Shown: positions 1-5,443 of the stretch, in pieces
Position numbering within the stretch: position 1 is the stretch's first letter
Layout of the letters: each line of letters begins with the position of its first letter
Assembly (NCBI GenBank): GCA_009778235.1
Contig: WRKE01000152.1
Span: 1-5,443, forward strand
Origin: Pseudomonadota bacterium
Lineage (GTDB): Bacteria; Desulfobacterota; Desulfobulbia; Desulfobulbales; Desulfobulbaceae
Reading direction: 5' to 3'
Length of the DNA stretch: 5,443 nucleotides
The notes under the pieces: model-generated
What the model saw: the letters and a program-made list of their open reading frames with translations, nothing else
Database searches by the model: none
What the model was told of the DNA's origin: nothing
Program-made: the position numbers and the translations under genes

Positions 1-365
1 ACGGCGTGTCCGGTCTCGTACAGGTTCATCTGGCTGGTAATCGATGAGGTGGAAAAGGCCAGTTGGTTGGCTTGGTAGCGGCGAAACGCGAATACCACCT
101 CCATCGGTCGCACGCCCTGGGGGCAAACCTCGGTGCAGCGGCTGCAGGACTGGCATCCCCAGCTCGAGGAATCCTCGATGATTTCCTCGAGTTCACCGTT
201 GAGCAGATGGCGGATCAGGTTGCGGCACAGCAGCGGGAAGCCAGCGCGTACCCCAGGACAAACCGCTGAGCAGGCGCCGCACTGGACACATTTAAGCACG
301 CCCGGACCACCGTATTCGATGATGGTGGAAACGGCTTCATTGATTTTGTTTTGGGCGATGAGCAT
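1..365 (-). CDS. hdrC: HdrC-like heterodisulfide reductase subunit C, 3' end cut by window edge
   Basis: This is the iron-sulfur subunit that carries electrons from HdrA to the catalytic HdrB subunit in soluble heterodisulfide-reductase-like complexes. The 121 visible residues hold two complete 4Fe-4S motifs of the form CxxCxxCxxxCP: C26, C29, C32, C36 (CVQCGACSAVCP) and C71, C74, C77, C81 (CQSCSRCTEVCPQG). The spacer of about 34 residues between them, including the helix RNLIRHLLNGELEE, is typical of HdrC. The ATG at 365 is chosen because AAGGAG at 380-375 lies nine bases upstream; an out-of-frame ATG at 373 is too close to it. The gene follows hdrA by 13 bases. The visible part has no membrane segment, but a C-terminal cytochrome b domain as in QmoC or HdrE cannot be excluded because the 3' end is missing. 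The full-length HdrA next door, rather than QmoA/QmoB, favours soluble HdrC. Confidence 0.85.
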   Translation of the reverse strand, partial: MLIAQNKINEAVSTIIEYGGPGVLKCVQCGACSAVCPGVRAGFPLLCRNLIRHLLNGELEEIIEDSSSWGCQSCSRCTEVCPQGVRPMEVVFAFRRYQANQLAFSTSSITSQMNLYETGHA

Positions 366-374
366 AATGACATT

Positions 375-380
375 CTCCTT
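375..380 (-). promoter_or_regulatory. hdrC ribosome binding site overlapping the hdrA stop
   Basis: AAGGAG on the minus strand begins within the hdrA TAA stop codon (381-379) and sits nine bases before the hdrC ATG at 365. Ribosomes finishing hdrA would therefore be on top of the hdrC initiation site, which suggests coupled translation of the two subunits. The motif and spacing are seen directly; coupling is inferred. Confidence 0.75.
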
Positions 381-2388
381 AGGCTGTCAGAGCCTCGATC
401 TGGGCGAAGATCTGCGTTTCGTCGTAACCGTGGAGGACAATGGCCCCCGACGGGCAGGCCGAGGTACAGACCCCGCACCCCTTGCAGGCCGACATCTCGA
501 TCTGAGCCCTGGGCCGGTCGGCATAGGTGCCCATGTTGATGGCGTGATATGGACAGAGTGGGATGCAAATACCGCAACCGCTGCACACCTCGGCCTGGAC
601 CTCGGAGATGATCGGTTCGATCCGGACCCTGCCCTGGGCCAGCGGCACGGCGGCGGCGGCAGCGGCACCTTTGGCCTGGGACACACTATCCGGGATGTCC
701 TTGGGCCCCTGGCAGCAACCGGCCAGGAACAGGCCCTCGGTGGCAGTTTCCACCGGTCCTAATTTGGGATGCAGTTCGCGGTAGAAATTGGAGCCGCAGA
801 ATTGCAATCCCATCTTCTGCGCCAAGGTAGTGGCGTCCTCGGGCAGTTCGACCGCAGTGGCCAGGACCACCAGATCCGACTCGTACTCGATGTTGGTCGC
901 TGCTTCCATGTCGTAGGCCAGTACCCGGAGCCGGTCTTCCGGCAAGATTTCCAGGCCGCCCACCTTGCCTTTGAAAAAGTTGATACCCATCTTGCGGGCA
1001 CCGGTGTAGTACTCGTCGTACCCCTTACCTGCGGCCCGGACGTCGATGAAGTGCATGTTGATGGCGATATCCGGATACTTTTCTTTAATCAGCCGGGCCT
1101 GCTTAATCATATACATGCAGCAGATGCGCGAACAATGGGTGTGGAAGTTCGCGTCCCGTGAGCCCATGCAGGAGACAAAGGTGATGGTATGGGGCTTTTC
1201 ACTGTCCGAGGGACGCAACAGCTTGCCTTCGGAAGGTCCGGTGGCGGAGATGATCCGTTCCAGTTGCAGGGAGGTGATCACGTTGGGCGAATTCGGAGCC
1301 ATTTCCTTGAACCAGCCCTTGTCCATGACCTGGAAGCCGGTGGCAACGACGATCGAGCCGACCTCCACCTCCTTGATCGAGCCAGCCGGATCATAGGCCA
1401 CGGAGCGGTTGATGGCTTCTGCCGGACAAGCCCGCTCGCAGGGCGCGAGGATGGTCCGTCCGGTCTTTTCGTTGACCTTGGGCTGGGTACCGATCTCCCG
1501 ACCGGCACAGTTCAAGCAGTGCTCGATATCGACCACCGCCTTCTTGGGCACGGCCTGGGGAAACATGATGAAAGCGGCGCGGCGGAAAGATAACCCCGCG
1601 TTGAACTCGTCCGGCACCTTGGAGGGGCACTTGCTGGCGCAATCGCCGCAGCCGGTGCACTTGCTCCAGTCGACGTAGGTTTGTTTCTGTCTTATTTTGA
1701 CAGTGAAATTACCGATATAACCACTGACATCTTCCACTTCGGCATAGGCCAGGGTCTCGATATTGGGGTGATTGTAGGCCTCGACCATCATCGGCGTGAG
1801 GATACAAGCCGAGCAATCGTTAGTGGGGAAGGTCTTGTCCAGTTGGGCCATGACCCCGCCGATGGAAGGACGTTTCTCCACCAGGTAGGTCTTGTGCCCC
1901 ATTTTGGCCAATTCCAGGGCAGCGCTGATCCCGCTGATGCCGCCGCCGATCACCAGGGCAGCATCAACGACCGACACAAATTTGTCTTCCAGCGGCGCGA
2001 GGTTACGGGCCTTGCCCACGGCCGAAGCCACTATCTTCTTGGCCTTTTCTGTGGCCCCCTCATGATCATGGCCGTGCACCCAACTGCCCTGGTCGCGGAT
2101 GTTGGCCATTTCGAACAGATATTTATTCAGCCCCGCCTTTTCAAGGGCGGCGCGGAAGATCGGCTCGTGGGTGCGTGGCGTGCAGGCGGCCACCACCACA
2201 CGGTCGACCAGGCCGTCACGGATGTCTTTCTTGACCATTTCCTGTCCGGAATCCGAGCACATGAACAGATCCTTGCGGGCAACCACGACATCGGGCAGCG
2301 TTTCCGCAAAGTCGCGGACCGCCGACACGTCGATGACGCCTGCAATGTTCGTACCGCAATGACAGACATACACACCGACTTTCGCCAT
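379..2388 (-). CDS. hdrA: HdrA, FAD/iron-sulfur subunit of a heterodisulfide-reductase-like complex
   Basis: HdrA carries the FAD at which flavin-based electron bifurcation or confurcation takes place in HdrABC complexes, linking ferredoxin to HdrB and a partner such as MvhD or Flox. The 669-residue product has the full family layout. The N-terminal domain starts with VGVYVCHCG (C9, C11). A Rossmann dinucleotide motif GGGISG lies at 148-153, with the strand-ending E171. C192 and C195 follow. An inserted ferredoxin domain contains CTGCGDCASKCP (C244, C247, C250, C254), C291/C294 and C317/C321. Next is the conserved cysteine patch C407, C419, C423, C424 (VSCMGSRD, then CSRICC). The C-terminal ferredoxin has two clusters: C602, C605, C608, C612 and C635, C638, C641, C645. 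An in-frame ATG at 2442 would add 18 residues, but the ATG at 2388 has a strong AAAGGAGG five bases upstream and gives the usual HdrA N terminus. No in-frame TGA is seen. The length and inserted ferredoxin argue against QmoA or QmoB. Confidence 0.95.
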   Translation of the reverse strand: MAKVGVYVCHCGTNIAGVIDVSAVRDFAETLPDVVVARKDLFMCSDSGQEMVKKDIRDGLVDRVVVAACTPRTHEPIFRAALEKAGLNKYLFEMANIRDQGSWVHGHDHEGATEKAKKIVASAVGKARNLAPLEDKFVSVVDAALVIGGGISGISAALELAKMGHKTYLVEKRPSIGGVMAQLDKTFPTNDCSACILTPMMVEAYNHPNIETLAYAEVEDVSGYIGNFTVKIRQKQTYVDWSKCTGCGDCASKCPSKVPDEFNAGLSFRRAAFIMFPQAVPKKAVVDIEHCLNCAGREIGTQPKVNEKTGRTILAPCERACPAEAINRSVAYDPAGSIKEVEVGSIVVATGFQVMDKGWFKEMAPNSPNVITSLQLERIISATGPSEGKLLRPSDSEKPHTITFVSCMGSRDANFHTHCSRICCMYMIKQARLIKEKYPDIAINMHFIDVRAAGKGYDEYYTGARKMGINFFKGKVGGLEILPEDRLRVLAYDMEAATNIEYESDLVVLATAVELPEDATTLAQKMGLQFCGSNFYRELHPKLGPVETATEGLFLAGCCQGPKDIPDSVSQAKGAAAAAAVPLAQGRVRIEPIISEVQAEVCSGCGICIPLCPYHAINMGTYADRPRAQIEMSACKGCGVCTSACPSGAIVLHGYDETQIFAQIEALTA

Positions 2389-2393
2389 ACTGG

Positions 2394-2401
2394 CCTCCTT
2401 T
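2394..2401 (-). promoter_or_regulatory. hdrA ribosome binding site
   Basis: AAAGGAGG on the minus strand lies five bases before the ATG at 2388. It decides the start in favour of 2388 over the in-frame ATG at 2442, which has no comparable site. Confidence 0.85.
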
Positions 2402-2639
2402 CTCAGAGTTGAATCTCGCAAAGGTTGCCCAAGCAGCCACATGCTGCGGTCCCACGCCCAGCCTGCGCGAGCGGAAACCCCTTTGGCCCTATCTATTTTG
2501 TAACTAATTTGCTGGCCAACTTACAGGCAACCGGATAGCATCGCTTTTTGTAGAAAAGAATAGAACCCCGCGCAACTTTTTTTTCACTTTGCATAATCAG
2601 CACAGTTACCCATCTTTCCCCCTCCCATCCCTTCTGTCC

Positions 2640-2664
2640 AAAAAAACCCCGCACCTCCCGATGC
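2640..2664 (-). terminator. terminator-like hairpin and T-run, minus strand
   Basis: On the minus strand a five-pair stem (GCATC at 2664-2660, GGTGC at 2655-2651, one G-U pair) closes a GGGA loop. It is followed by GGGG and seven T at 2646-2640. The stem is short and the GGGG linker separates it from the T-run, so this is a weak candidate. It would end a transcript coming from bioD, leaving a 3' untranslated tail of roughly 360 bases, or end a small RNA starting in the intergenic region. Confidence 0.35.
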
Positions 2665-2673
2665 CTATCTTTA

Positions 2674-2686
2674 TATCAATTTGATA
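2674..2686. repeat. 13-base palindrome TATCAA-T-TTGATA
   Basis: The arms TATCAA and TTGATA are perfect inverted copies around a single T, set in AT-rich DNA. This has the form of a dimeric regulator site. The half-sites are in the opposite order to the FNR consensus (TTGAT-N4-ATCAA), so it is not an FNR box. It lies almost 290 bases upstream of hdrA, beyond the terminator-like element. Its function is unknown and chance occurrence in AT-rich sequence is possible. Confidence 0.35.
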
Positions 2687-2950
2687 ATTTTAATAAATTT
2701 ATGTAATGGCCCAGCAGATCTATCAATGGAACCCTGTTGCATCTCCCATGCTTTCCACCTATTCTTCATTTTGCTATACGCACAGTTCGCACAAGAAAAC
2801 CTCGAATTTGTGCTATTTCCGGGTCAGGTTCTGGCAAGCGGGCGAGGTCCGGGGCTGACTCGACCCTGGTCAGGGTGAGCGGAGGAGGACAAGCAGGGGA
2901 GAAAATAGGGGGCATCGGCTCGTCGGGACGACGGAAAACGCAAACAAGCT

Positions 2951-2972
2951 CTGGGTCGAGGTGACCCGCCAG
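2951..2972 (-). terminator. weak terminator candidate just after bioD
   Basis: About 34 bases after the bioD stop, the minus strand can form a stem of seven pairs: CTG plus GGTC against GACCCAG, with a three-base bulge and an ACCTC loop. The following bases are T-rich but interrupted (AGCTTGTTTGCGTTTT). This could end the bioC-bioD transcript; the broken T tract makes it uncertain. Confidence 0.25.
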
Positions 2973-3005
2973 GGAAGAATCGTGGTCGCCCGAAGGCAGG
3001 AAAAG

Positions 3006-3698
3006 TCAGGCCAAGGATGCCAACAGGGGCGCCCAGGCGGCCGTCTTGCTTTCCCGGATATCGGGGACGATCACCACGGTTTGGGCCAGAGAGTAGTCAA
3101 CCAGGGCCTGGCGGATCTCCAAAAACGTATCCTGCACGATCTCCCTGGGGTGATCGCCAAACAGGTTGTAGACCGTGCCCAACAGGCGGATGGAGCGGGC
3201 CTTGATCGCTTCCAGGCTGAGGCGGGTGTGGTTGATCGAACCCAGGCGGGGCGTGGTGACCAACACCAGGGGGAACCCGCGAGCGGCATAGTAATCAAGC
3301 AACCGCCACTGCTCATTGATCGGCACCATCAGCCCTCCAGCCCCTTCCACCAGCAGCCAGTCGAAGTGGCCCTGCAAGGTGGCCACCGCCTGGTCCAGCA
3401 CCGATATGTCGATGGTGGCGCCGACCATCCGTGCTGCCAGCCGGGGAGACGCGGGGAAGGGAAAAAGATAGGGACAGGTGGTCCCGTTGCGATCAAATTC
3501 GGTGAGCGATTGTTCCATCAGCCGGCGATGCAGGACAATATCCTCTGACATTTCACGGCAGCCGGTCTGGATAGGCTTAAAGGTCGTGACCGAATGTCCC
3601 TGCTGGACAAGGTGACGGGCCAGCAGTCCAGTGACGTAGGATTTGCCGACATCGGTGTCGATACCGCCCACGGCGATGGTGCGATGCGGGGTGGTCAT
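3006..3698 (-). CDS. bioD: Dethiobiotin synthetase BioD
   Basis: BioD catalyses the ATP-dependent closure of the ureido ring from 7,8-diaminononanoate and CO2 to give dethiobiotin, the penultimate step of biotin synthesis, in the cytoplasm. The 230-residue product is close to the usual length (about 225). The P-loop GGIDTDVGKS lies at 11-20. The substrate-binding lysine motif KPIQTG is at 41-46, ASPRLAA at 83-89, the VEGAGG motif at 117-122 and RLGSINH in the later core; all match the family in order. The P-loop ends in serine where threonine is usual, a conservative change. The start at 3698 is chosen over longer in-frame options, which would run into bioC, because GGAGG at 3711-3707 lies eight bases upstream. 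It follows bioC by 46 bases, so the two are very likely cotranscribed. BioD appears to be the last gene of its group. Confidence 0.95.
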   Translation of the reverse strand: MTTPHRTIAVGGIDTDVGKSYVTGLLARHLVQQGHSVTTFKPIQTGCREMSEDIVLHRRLMEQSLTEFDRNGTTCPYLFPFPASPRLAARMVGATIDISVLDQAVATLQGHFDWLLVEGAGGLMVPINEQWRLLDYYAARGFPLVLVTTPRLGSINHTRLSLEAIKARSIRLLGTVYNLFGDHPREIVQDTFLEIRQALVDYSLAQTVVIVPDIRESKTAAWAPLLASLA

Positions 3699-3706
3699 GG
3701 CCGTGT

Positions 3707-3711
3707 CCTCC
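3707..3711 (-). promoter_or_regulatory. bioD ribosome binding site
   Basis: GGAGG on the minus strand lies in the 46-base gap between bioC and bioD, eight bases before the bioD ATG at 3698. It fixes the bioD start. Confidence 0.75.
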
Positions 3712-3744
3712 GAGCAACAGTTGTCTTTCGTGTCCAGCCGATGA

Positions 3745-4539
3745 TCACCGGGGACGAGCCACAATGAACATGGGATGATAGGTGAGACGGACGCCCTGTT
3801 CCCCGGCGAACCGCTCTTGGTAGCGGACGACAAAGTCTGCTACTTGACGCCGGGTCCACACCTGCTGGCCGATCGAGTTGACGCCGGTGGCCCGGAGGTG
3901 CTGCAGCACAGCGATCGGGCTCGGATACCACATGGTCTCCCGCGCCTCCTCGGCGGCCAGAATCACAAACCGCTCGCCGACCACGGTCTGCAGTTGCGCC
4001 AGGCTTCGGTAGTTCAGCCCCACGCCGGCGACCTCGCGGATCTCGCGCAGGTTTTCCTTGCCGTACAGGGAAAAGGCGAACACCCCCTCGGGATAGAGGT
4101 GGTGATGCAGCTTGGCGCACAGACCGGGCAGGTCATGTACCCAATGCAGGGTCGAGGAGGAAATCACCAGGTCGTAGTGATCTGGGAGTGGCAGGGTTTC
4201 GACGTCGCCGGCCAGGAAAGTGATTTTTTCAACATGGGTGCCGATCCGCCGGCAGACCCGTTGTTCAAAGGCGGCAACCAGATCGCACAGGGTAAAATGG
4301 TCGATTCCCGGAAAGCGGCTCAAGGTCTTTTCGGTCAACAGCCCGGTACAACAGCCAATCTCCAGCACATCGGCGGGCTTAAAGCCGCTGGCGGTCTCTG
4401 CCAGCAGATTGAGCAGTCGGTTCGCCACCCGTGCTTGCGCCGTTGCCTGCTGTTCGTAGGTAGCCGCTGCCTGCTCAAACCTGAGCTTGATGCGTCGTTT
4501 ATCGGGAATCATGGGTGATGATCGGGTTACGTCGTACAT
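3745..4539 (-). CDS. bioC: Malonyl-ACP O-methyltransferase BioC
   Basis: BioC methylates the free carboxyl of malonyl-ACP with S-adenosylmethionine, disguising it so that fatty-acid enzymes can extend it to pimeloyl-ACP methyl ester, the first committed step of biotin synthesis. The 264-residue product (E. coli BioC is about 251) begins with the BioC-like segment KRRIKLRFEQAAATYEQQA. SAM motif I is VLEIGCCTG (58-66), followed by GDVETLPLP (111-119), the core strand DLVISSSTLHWVHDL (123-137) and FSLYGKENLREIRE (156-169), which resembles the FSTFGP-type segment of BioC. Cysteine replaces the usual glycine in motif I (GCCTG rather than GCGTG). The start is uncertain: ATG 4539 and ATG 4512 are both in frame, and neither has a clear Shine-Dalgarno. 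A GTG at 4680 overlaps the stop of the preceding gene but would add 47 residues unlike BioC. Pairing with bioD supports the assignment over other class I methyltransferases. Confidence 0.88.
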   Translation of the reverse strand: MYDVTRSSPMIPDKRRIKLRFEQAAATYEQQATAQARVANRLLNLLAETASGFKPADVLEIGCCTGLLTEKTLSRFPGIDHFTLCDLVAAFEQRVCRRIGTHVEKITFLAGDVETLPLPDHYDLVISSSTLHWVHDLPGLCAKLHHHLYPEGVFAFSLYGKENLREIREVAGVGLNYRSLAQLQTVVGERFVILAAEEARETMWYPSPIAVLQHLRATGVNSIGQQVWTRRQVADFVVRYQERFAGEQGVRLTYHPMFIVARPR

Positions 4540-4676
4540 ATGATGAAAAGTCTCGCAACCCAGCAGTGCGAAAGGCACAAAGCGACAGGACGGCGGCAGC
4601 AAGCGGCCAAACCTTCGGCCGTTGCCGGGCGAAAAAGTGACTACAGTTGCTCTTTGTTTTCCTTGGGTTTCTTGCC
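4540..4676 (-). other. 137-base gap between SH3 gene and bioC, open in the bioC frame
   Basis: The bioC reading frame stays open through this whole gap up to a GTG at 4680-4678, which overlaps the TGA of the SH3 gene (GTGA). The encoded segment, rich in Arg, Phe and Pro, resembles no BioC N terminus known to me. The gap could therefore be untranslated spacer or an unusual N-terminal extension. On the minus strand it holds a small inverted repeat CGGCC-N8-GGCCG. I see no convincing promoter. Confidence 0.4.
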
Positions 4677-5138
4677 TCACAAACCCCAGAGCAGGCGGCT
4701 GTCCACCCAGCCCGCCACTCCCTGAGCATGTTCAACCCTGACCCAGCCGCCCTGCTGCTGCAATACTTTGAACACCACGCCATAGCTGGCCTTGGCGACA
4801 ATATCAGCGCTCAGGTCAGGCTCTTTGCGGACATTGACCTGTCCATCGGTCCCCTTGTTGGCCTTGACGATCGCAAACGCGGCTCTCTGGGTCGTCTTTT
4901 TGTGCACCCAGCCGCGACTGCCCTCGAAATCCCTGACCTGGAGCCATTCTTCCTTGGTGCCGATCACCTCGAGCGGAAAGCCCGCATCGAGCTTCCACAG
5001 GATCTCGTGGCCGGTGCTTGGACCTGCGCGCATGTTGATGTCATCACCGGCAACGGCCACCATCTCCCCAGCCATGACTGGACAAGCCAGCAACAAGGCC
5101 GAAAGGGCGGATGCCTGAAGGAGTGTTCGCGTGTTCAT
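4677..5138 (-). CDS. Exported protein with two bacterial SH3 domains
   Basis: The 153-residue product starts with a signal peptide: basic MNTR, a hydrophobic stretch at about 5-18 and a likely cleavage site after VMA at 23. LLAC at 16-19 resembles a weak lipobox, so it may instead be a lipoprotein. Two SH3b-type repeats follow. The first, at about 28-80, has the hallmarks NMRAGPS, EWLQVRD and GWVHKK. The second, at about 87-150, has NVRKEPDLSADIV, GGWVRVE and GWVDSRLL. Such domains bind peptidoglycan or peptides in the envelope, but no catalytic domain is attached, so the role is unknown; an envelope or periplasmic adaptor is a reasonable guess. The start at 5138 gives an intact signal peptide, although no clear Shine-Dalgarno is visible. 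It begins 10 bases after the upstream iron-sulfur gene ends, so translational coupling is likely. Confidence 0.88.
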   Translation of the reverse strand: MNTRTLLQASALSALLLACPVMAGEMVAVAGDDINMRAGPSTGHEILWKLDAGFPLEVIGTKEEWLQVRDFEGSRGWVHKKTTQRAAFAIVKANKGTDGQVNVRKEPDLSADIVAKASYGVVFKVLQQQGGWVRVEHAQGVAGWVDSRLLWGL

Positions 5139-5148
5139 GGACAGCCGT

Positions 5149-5443
5149 TTAGCGCACGGGTTGATCGGAGGGGGCAGGCCGTATCCGCCAAACCTGTCCC
5201 GCTATCTCCACGGAAAGCGCATCGAATTGGCAGGCCTCGGTACAACAACGCAGACAACGGATGCATTCTCCGCTGTTCGGCGACAGATCTACCCGGATAT
5301 TCACCGGACAGATCTGGTGACAGGCCCCACACTTTGTACAGTTATCCGGATTAAATTTCAACCGAATCAGACTGATCCGGTTGAACAGCCCATAAAAAGC
5401 GCCCAAAGGGCACAGGGTCCGGCAAAAAGGGCGGAACGAGGCC
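5149..5443 (-). CDS. C-terminal part of a membrane 4Fe-4S polyferredoxin (NapH/YccM-like)
   Basis: The reading frame stays open to the right edge, so this is the last 97 residues of a longer protein and not a small ferredoxin; the apparent start at 5406 is an internal TTG. The visible part begins with FRPFCRTLCPLGAFYGLFNR, matching the CxxxCP-L-G signature found between transmembrane helices in NapH/YccM/CcoG-type proteins (Fer4_5 region). A cytoplasmic two-cluster ferredoxin segment follows: CTKCGACHQICP (C35, C38, C41, C45), then CIRCLRCCTEACQ (C60, C63, C66, C67, C71). The second motif has an extra cysteine, giving C-x2-C-x2-C-x4-C or C-x2-C-x3-C-x3-C, and ends in Gln instead of Pro. These proteins pass electrons between membrane quinol and soluble or periplasmic partners; the partner cannot be told here. 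Neighbouring genes do not define its pathway. Confidence 0.82.
   Translation of the reverse strand, partial: ASFRPFCRTLCPLGAFYGLFNRISLIRLKFNPDNCTKCGACHQICPVNIRVDLSPNSGECIRCLRCCTEACQFDALSVEIAGQVWRIRPAPSDQPVR

Larger units (their letters stand above)
2389..3005. other. 617-base intergenic region between bioD and hdrA
   Basis: No convincing gene is present on either strand; the short plus-strand ORFs here have low-complexity, family-less products. The part next to bioD (about 2820-3000) is GC-rich and holds short inverted repeats: 2863-2876 (six-base arms, two-base centre), 2921-2933 (five-base arms) and 2953-2967 (five-base arms, five-base loop). A further repeat has arms 2789-2794 and 2808-2813. 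The middle (about 2660-2800) is AT-rich and holds a palindrome at 2674-2686. A plus-strand run of eight T lies at 2577-2584 without a GC-rich stem before it. An inverted repeat GCAGC/GCTGC (2433-2437, 2443-2447) falls in the presumed hdrA leader. The hdrA promoter should lie here; the best minus-strand candidate I see, TTGCGC (2575-2570) and TACAAA (2552-2547) with 17 bases between, matches consensus only weakly. I recognise no known riboswitch. Confidence 0.7.

Noticed and set aside
379..2442. hdrA starting at 2442
   Set aside because: The extra 18 residues do not resemble the HdrA N terminus, whereas the ATG at 2388 has a strong ribosome site and starts directly before the VCHCG motif.
2577..2584. 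Plus-strand terminator at the T8 run
   Set aside because: No GC-rich stem precedes the T-run on the plus strand; only an AT-rich five-pair repeat lies further upstream.
2674..2686. FNR or CRP site
   Set aside because: The half-sites are in the reverse order to the FNR consensus and the spacing does not fit either regulator.
2831..2860. Passing resemblance of the plus strand (GCAAGCGGGC segment) to the 5' part of enterobacterial 6S RNA
   Set aside because: The match is short and from memory, and I could not build the long rod with a central bubble that defines 6S RNA.
2681..2964. Small plus-strand ORFs in the intergenic region (2681-2878, 2737-2964)
   Set aside because: Their products are Arg/Gly/Ser-rich with no recognisable domain, have no ribosome site at their starts and overlap each other in different frames; they look like chance open frames.
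3775..4518. Long plus-strand open frame opposite bioC, and similar ones opposite hdrA (133-762, 1681-2412) and the SH3 gene (4647-5354)
   Set aside because: They lie antisense to well-supported genes, their translations match no family, and long antisense frames are expected in GC-rich coding DNA.
5149..5406. A complete 85-residue ferredoxin starting at 5406
   Set aside because: The codon there is an internal TTG; the frame continues to the window edge and the upstream residues complete a CxxxCPLG membrane polyferredoxin signature.

Overview
The window is 5.4 kb of fairly GC-rich bacterial DNA in which every gene I can support lies on the minus strand. An HdrA-type flavoprotein with HdrC, a membrane polyferredoxin tail and two biotin genes suggest an anaerobic bacterium. 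A sulfate-reducing relative of the Desulfobulbales or Deltaproteobacteria is my best guess, but this is inference from gene content and not a sequence match. Both window edges cut genes.

Reading in the direction of transcription (high to low coordinates), the right edge holds the C-terminal 97 residues of an integral-membrane 4Fe-4S protein of the NapH/YccM type (5443-5149). Ten bases later comes a small exported protein with two SH3b domains (5138-4677). After a 137-base gap come bioC (malonyl-ACP O-methyltransferase, 4539-3745) and bioD (dethiobiotin synthetase, 3698-3006). BioC primes pimelate synthesis on the fatty-acid machinery and BioD makes dethiobiotin. The other biotin genes (bioF, bioA, bioB) are not here. 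The four genes are close enough to be one transcript, although the SH3-bioC gap and the missing Shine-Dalgarno of bioC leave that open.

A 617-base region without a convincing gene (2389-3005) separates this group from the next. Its bioD-proximal half is GC-rich with several short inverted repeats. Its middle is AT-rich with a perfect 13-base palindrome and a terminator-like hairpin plus T-run on the minus strand. Its hdrA-proximal part must hold the hdrA promoter and leader.

The second group is hdrA (2388-379) followed 13 bases later by hdrC (365-1, cut by the left edge). They encode the FAD/iron-sulfur electron-bifurcating subunit and the iron-sulfur linker subunit of a soluble heterodisulfide-reductase-like complex. 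The Shine-Dalgarno of hdrC is embedded in the hdrA stop region, so the two are probably translationally coupled. The catalytic HdrB subunit and any hydrogenase or Flox partner would lie beyond the left edge. I found no mobile element, CRISPR array, tRNA or rRNA. I saw no clear previously undescribed system. The most open stretch is the intergenic region.
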